64,000 nt of DNA from contig JBGTLU010000025.1 of NCBI GenBank assembly GCA_041743935.1, positions 1 to 64,000 on the forward strand, written 5' to 3'. The notes under the pieces were generated by a model. That model saw nothing but the letters and a program-made list of their open reading frames with translations. It was not told the origin of the DNA and did no database searches. Every line of letters begins with the position of its first letter. Position 1 is the first letter of the stretch. Origin of the DNA: JBGTLU01 sp041743935 (GTDB lineage Bacteria > Bacteroidota > Bacteroidia > Sphingobacteriales > Sphingobacteriaceae). Below, in pieces: positions 60,839-64,000 of this stretch. Both the position numbers and the translations under genes were made by a program.

Positions 60839-62701
60839 ATGTGCGGCATAGCCGGCTTAATTGCCAAAAATAAATTAGAACCCGAGCAGGTTGAACGGTT
60901 TAAGAAATCATGTAATCTGATGCAGCATCGTGGTCCGGATTATACTGGAATTTTTCAGGATGACAAGGTTTTTTTATTACATCATCGTTTAAGCATTATC
61001 GATTTAGATGCCCGTTCCCATCAGCCTTTTCATACGGCTTCAGGTAAAACCTGGGTTACTTTTAATGGCGAAATTTATAACTACAGAGAATTGATTTCTA
61101 GATACCAGATATCTACACGTACATCTTCAGATACAGAAGTTTTGGCAGAAATGTATGAGAGGTTAGGGGTGGAGGCTTTCAAAGAGTGGAACGGTATTTT
61201 TGCAGCAGGCCTGTATACTGCCGGAAAAAATATTACCCTTATTCGAGATAGATTTGGGGTAAAGCCTTTATATTATTTCGAAAACCAAGATTATATTGCC
61301 TTTGCATCCGAAGCAAAAGTAATACTGGATTGGTTGCCAAGTTTCAAAATTAATCAAACGGGTTTAACCCAATATTTATGGTATGGTAACACCACCGGTT
61401 CTAGTACAATCATTCAGGGTTTACAAAAAGTGTTACCTGCTCAAACACTCGAAATTGATTTACATAATCATTCCACAATACTTAAAAATACTTTTTGGGA
61501 TATCCACTCTGTAAAACCTGAGGAGAAAATACAAGAAAAAGAAGCGGTTAATCAAATCACGGATTTATTGGGTAAGGCAGTAAAGCGTCAAATGGTAGCC
61601 GATGTTCCATTGGGTATATTACTTAGTGGCGGAATAGATTCCTCGGCAATAACAGCATTTGCATCACAGTATTCTTCGCAATCCTTAGACACGTATACCG
61701 TTTCCTACGACTATAATTTGGGGGGTAAATCGGAAATAGAAAATGCCCGGATGGTGGCTAAAAAGTTTAATACTAATCATCATGAGCTAGTAGTAAAAGT
61801 AAGTAAGCTCGAAGAAATTTTTGAGCAATTGGTTTTTCAATACGACGAACCTTTTGCCGATCCGGCTGCAATACCCATGTATTTTTTAGGTAAAATATGC
61901 AGTGCGGATAAACGGGTAATTCTACAAGGTGATGGCGGCGATGAGTTATTTGGTGGGTATCCATTATTTAATACTTTATACAATCGTAGTTTCTGGAAAA
62001 GGGCAACTGCCTTTTATCATTTCATGCCCGATAATAGATTAAAAGATCGTCTTAAGCGCATGAATTTTGTTCTTAACCAAAAACAAGAGGCACTTATGCA
62101 CGCCTATTTAATGACAGAAGTGGTTCCATATAAGAATCCTTATGAAATCCTTCAAGCAGATTGGCAAAAATCTGCACAATCATCCAATTGGACGGTAGAT
62201 TATGAGAAAGCCTATCATTCTTGTGCTAACATGCCAGCCTTACAACGTCAACGAATAATTAATATTCAATCAGAATTACCCAATACTTTTTTAGAGAAGG
62301 TAGACAAAGCAACAATGTTACATTCTGTAGAATCCAGAGTGCCATTTTTAGATAATGAATTGGCAGAATTTGTCCTTGGCTTACCACATACTAGGTGGTT
62401 AAAAGGTGGTAAACTAAAATATTTACTCAAACAATCATTGAAAGGTGTTGTACCTGATGAAATATTACTGGGTAAAAAACGAGGATTTGATGTTCCGTAT
62501 CGGTATTGGCTAAAGAATGATTTATATGGATATGCTCATAATATATTTAAGCATGCAGACATACCTTGGATTGATAGTCAACATTGTTTAGAACTTTTAG
62601 AAAAGAATAAAAACTCTGCGATTGATTATAGCCCAACTTTGTGGAAATCATTGGTTTTAAATACTTGGCTAACTAGATATAAAAACAAAATCATTGAATA
62701 A
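60839..62701 (+). CDS. asnB: Asparagine synthase (glutamine-hydrolysing) family, AsnB
   Basis: Complete class II amidotransferase of 620 residues. Cys2 follows the initiator Met (MCGIAGLIAK). The glutaminase domain has MQHRGPDYTG and VTFNGEIYNYRELI, and the synthetase domain has SGGIDS (263-268), QGDGGDELFGGYP and VESRVPFLDNELAEF. In O-antigen loci such enzymes often amidate uronic or nonulosonic acids instead of aspartate, which is likely here. A 64-base A/T-rich gap precedes it. Confidence 0.92.
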   Translation: MCGIAGLIAKNKLEPEQVERFKKSCNLMQHRGPDYTGIFQDDKVFLLHHRLSIIDLDARSHQPFHTASGKTWVTFNGEIYNYRELISRYQISTRTSSDTEVLAEMYERLGVEAFKEWNGIFAAGLYTAGKNITLIRDRFGVKPLYYFENQDYIAFASEAKVILDWLPSFKINQTGLTQYLWYGNTTGSSTIIQGLQKVLPAQTLEIDLHNHSTILKNTFWDIHSVKPEEKIQEKEAVNQITDLLGKAVKRQMVADVPLGILLSGGIDSSAITAFASQYSSQSLDTYTVSYDYNLGGKSEIENARMVAKKFNTNHHELVVKVSKLEEIFEQLVFQYDEPFADPAAIPMYFLGKICSADKRVILQGDGGDELFGGYPLFNTLYNRSFWKRATAFYHFMPDNRLKDRLKRMNFVLNQKQEALMHAYLMTEVVPYKNPYEILQADWQKSAQSSNWTVDYEKAYHSCANMPALQRQRIINIQSELPNTFLEKVDKATMLHSVESRVPFLDNELAEFVLGLPHTRWLKGGKLKYLLKQSLKGVVPDEILLGKKRGFDVPYRYWLKNDLYGYAHNIFKHADIPWIDSQHCLELLEKNKNSAIDYSPTLWKSLVLNTWLTRYKNKIIE

Positions 62702-63770
62702 TTTGAAACAACAAATATTTTTTATCATACCAAGTTTATCTACCGGAGGTGCTGAAAGAGTGATGGCTCATTTGGTAAATTATTTTTCCGAGAATAAAAA
62801 TATTGAAGCTCATTTATTATTGTTTTATGAAAATAAAATATTCTATAAATTAAGCGACAACATCAAATTACATGTTATTAATCACGACTCTTATTTTAGT
62901 AAGTTTAAACTATTGCGTGTAATTAAAGCTTTTTTTTTTATTAGAAATAAATTAAAAAAAGAACGCCCCATTGCTTTATTATCTTTTGGAGGTAATTATA
63001 ATTCATTTGTGATGACAGCTTCGATGGGACTAAAAATAAGATGTTTTATATCCAATAGAAGTCAACCAGGCTTAAGCTATGGTAAAATTGCCGATTGGTT
63101 AAATAAAAAGATTTATCCTACAGCTTACGGGATAATTGCACAAACACAAAAAGCCAAAGACTATTTGTTAACGTATATTCAGCACAAAAATATAAGAATA
63201 ATATCCAATCCTTTTCAGGTAGTAAGTGATTCAAATATTGAACGTAAAAATATTATTTTAAATGTAGGGCGATTTGCTGCAACTAAACATCAAGATATTT
63301 TAATTAAAATGTTCAACGAAATAAATCCACCAAATTGGGAATTACATTTTGTTGGAGATGGAGAGAAGTTAAACTACTGTAAAGGAATAGCTACCGGATT
63401 AGAAACAAGTTCCAAAATAATTTTTCATAATGCCAAAAAAGATGTAAATAATTATTATTTGAGTTCGAAAATATTTGCTTTTATTAGTAGTTCAGAAGGT
63501 TTTCCGAATGCATTGGGTGAAGCAATGGCTGCAGGTTGTGCATGCATTAGTTATGATTGTGATGCCGGACCTTCCGATTTAATTACCAATTATGATGATG
63601 GTATATTAATTCCATTAAACAACTACGAAGAGTATAAAGAAAGCCTTATAAATTTAATGCAAGACGAAAACCTGCAAACCAAATTAAGTACAAATGCACA
63701 AATTAAAATGAATAAATTCAGTTTTAGAAAAATAGCAATGCAATATTCTGATTTTATATTAAATAGTTAA
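62694..63770 (+). CDS. GT4 family glycosyltransferase
   Basis: A 358-residue GT-B transferase. FIIPSLSTGGAERVMAHLVNYF is the GT4 start, IILNVGRFAATKHQDILIKMF begins the donor domain, and FISSSEGFPNALGEAMAAGCACIS is the E(x7)E-type donor site. The TTG start at 62694 overlaps asnB by eight bases. Adds a sugar to the growing repeat unit at the cytosolic membrane face; specificity not determined. Confidence 0.9.
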   Translation: MNNLKQQIFFIIPSLSTGGAERVMAHLVNYFSENKNIEAHLLLFYENKIFYKLSDNIKLHVINHDSYFSKFKLLRVIKAFFFIRNKLKKERPIALLSFGGNYNSFVMTASMGLKIRCFISNRSQPGLSYGKIADWLNKKIYPTAYGIIAQTQKAKDYLLTYIQHKNIRIISNPFQVVSDSNIERKNIILNVGRFAATKHQDILIKMFNEINPPNWELHFVGDGEKLNYCKGIATGLETSSKIIFHNAKKDVNNYYLSSKIFAFISSSEGFPNALGEAMAAGCACISYDCDAGPSDLITNYDDGILIPLNNYEEYKESLINLMQDENLQTKLSTNAQIKMNKFSFRKIAMQYSDFILNS

Positions 63771-64000
63771 ATGAAGATTTTAGTTAATGCAACCACGTTG
63801 GTTGTAGGAGGCGGAGTTCAGGTTGGCGTTTCTTTTATTGAGTATGCAGTAGAGGTTAAAGATATTACGTTCAAATTTATAGTTTCAAAAAGTATTTACA
63901 ATGCCCTATCAGCGGAAATAATTAATTCTAATGATATTATTTGTATTGATCCTTCTCCGGCTCGGCCAATAAAAGGTTATCAAAACAGAAAATTAATTAA
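63771..64000 (+). CDS. Glycosyltransferase, 5' portion only
   Basis: An open frame starts with ATG directly after the previous stop and runs off the right edge; 76 codons are visible. MKILVNATTLVVGGGVQVGVSFIEYA is typical of the first strand and glycine loop of GT4 transferases (GGGVQ). The rest is too short for more detail. Confidence 0.65.
   Translation, partial: MKILVNATTLVVGGGVQVGVSFIEYAVEVKDITFKFIVSKSIYNALSAEIINSNDIICIDPSPARPIKGYQNRKLI

Overview
The window looks like chromosomal DNA of a member of the Bacteroidota (Bacteroidetes). Supporting signs are the low GC content, a type IX secretion C-terminal domain, families typical of this phylum (DUF2480, DUF3109, UpxY antiterminator, S23-type four-helix-bundle proteins), a fused alpha/beta 2-oxoacid dehydrogenase E1 and few Shine-Dalgarno sites. 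No rRNA, tRNA, CRISPR array, integrase or transposase was seen.

Positions 1-19,874 are mostly housekeeping. The minus strand carries a cyclopropane-fatty-acid synthase (running off the left edge), a PepSY membrane protein, a SRPBCC/GyrI-like protein, a lipoprotein and a large T9SS-exported beta-propeller protein. The plus strand then carries the fused E1, a D-amino-acid oxidase, an LpxH-like phosphoesterase overlapping a glycosyltransferase, a membrane protein, purQ, coaX, an outer-membrane protein, lptC, a PpiD/SurA-type foldase and three genes of conserved families (DUF2480, DUF3108, DUF3109).

From 19,915 to the right edge every gene is on the plus strand, usually touching or overlapping the next, in one cell-surface polysaccharide locus of at least 44 kb. 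It opens with sugar-nucleotide genes (rfbA, phosphoglucose/phosphomannose isomerase, gmd) and export genes (Wza-like, Wzc-like tyrosine kinase), then UpxY and a winged-helix protein. A nucleotide-sugar dehydrogenase, an epimerase and an ABC exporter follow. Next is a pseudaminic-acid-type set (pseC, two Gfo/Idh genes, pseF, pseG, a NeuD-like acyltransferase, an ATP-grasp enzyme, pseH, pseI) with an embedded second nonulosonate-like module (SpsF-like, NeuB-like, YhcH/NanQ-like). Then come an acetamidino module (hisH/hisF paralogues plus a WbpG/PseA-type amidotransferase), wecB, a Wzy/EpsG-like polymerase and capE-capF-capG for UDP-N-acetyl-L-fucosamine. The locus closes with a polysaccharide deacetylase-like gene, an SDR, glycosyltransferases, a sugar-transfer ATP-grasp protein and two asparagine-synthetase-type genes. 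Together these predict an acidic, probably amidated or acetamidinylated glycan. No PseB, Wzx flippase or initiating phosphoglycosyltransferase is visible here.

The most unusual structure is a set of three small cassettes at gene boundaries of this locus. Each holds an S23/IVP-type four-helix-bundle gene (one intact, one with an in-frame stop, one internally deleted) between opposed arms of short degenerate tandem repeats. The arm repeats differ between cassettes. The arm repeat of the intact cassette also occurs in frame inside the neighbouring dehydrogenase gene, where it encodes a Ser-Gln/Leu tract. A second oddity is a relic of a Gfo/Idh gene tail just before pseF, which marks the insertion or duplication of the second nonulosonate module.
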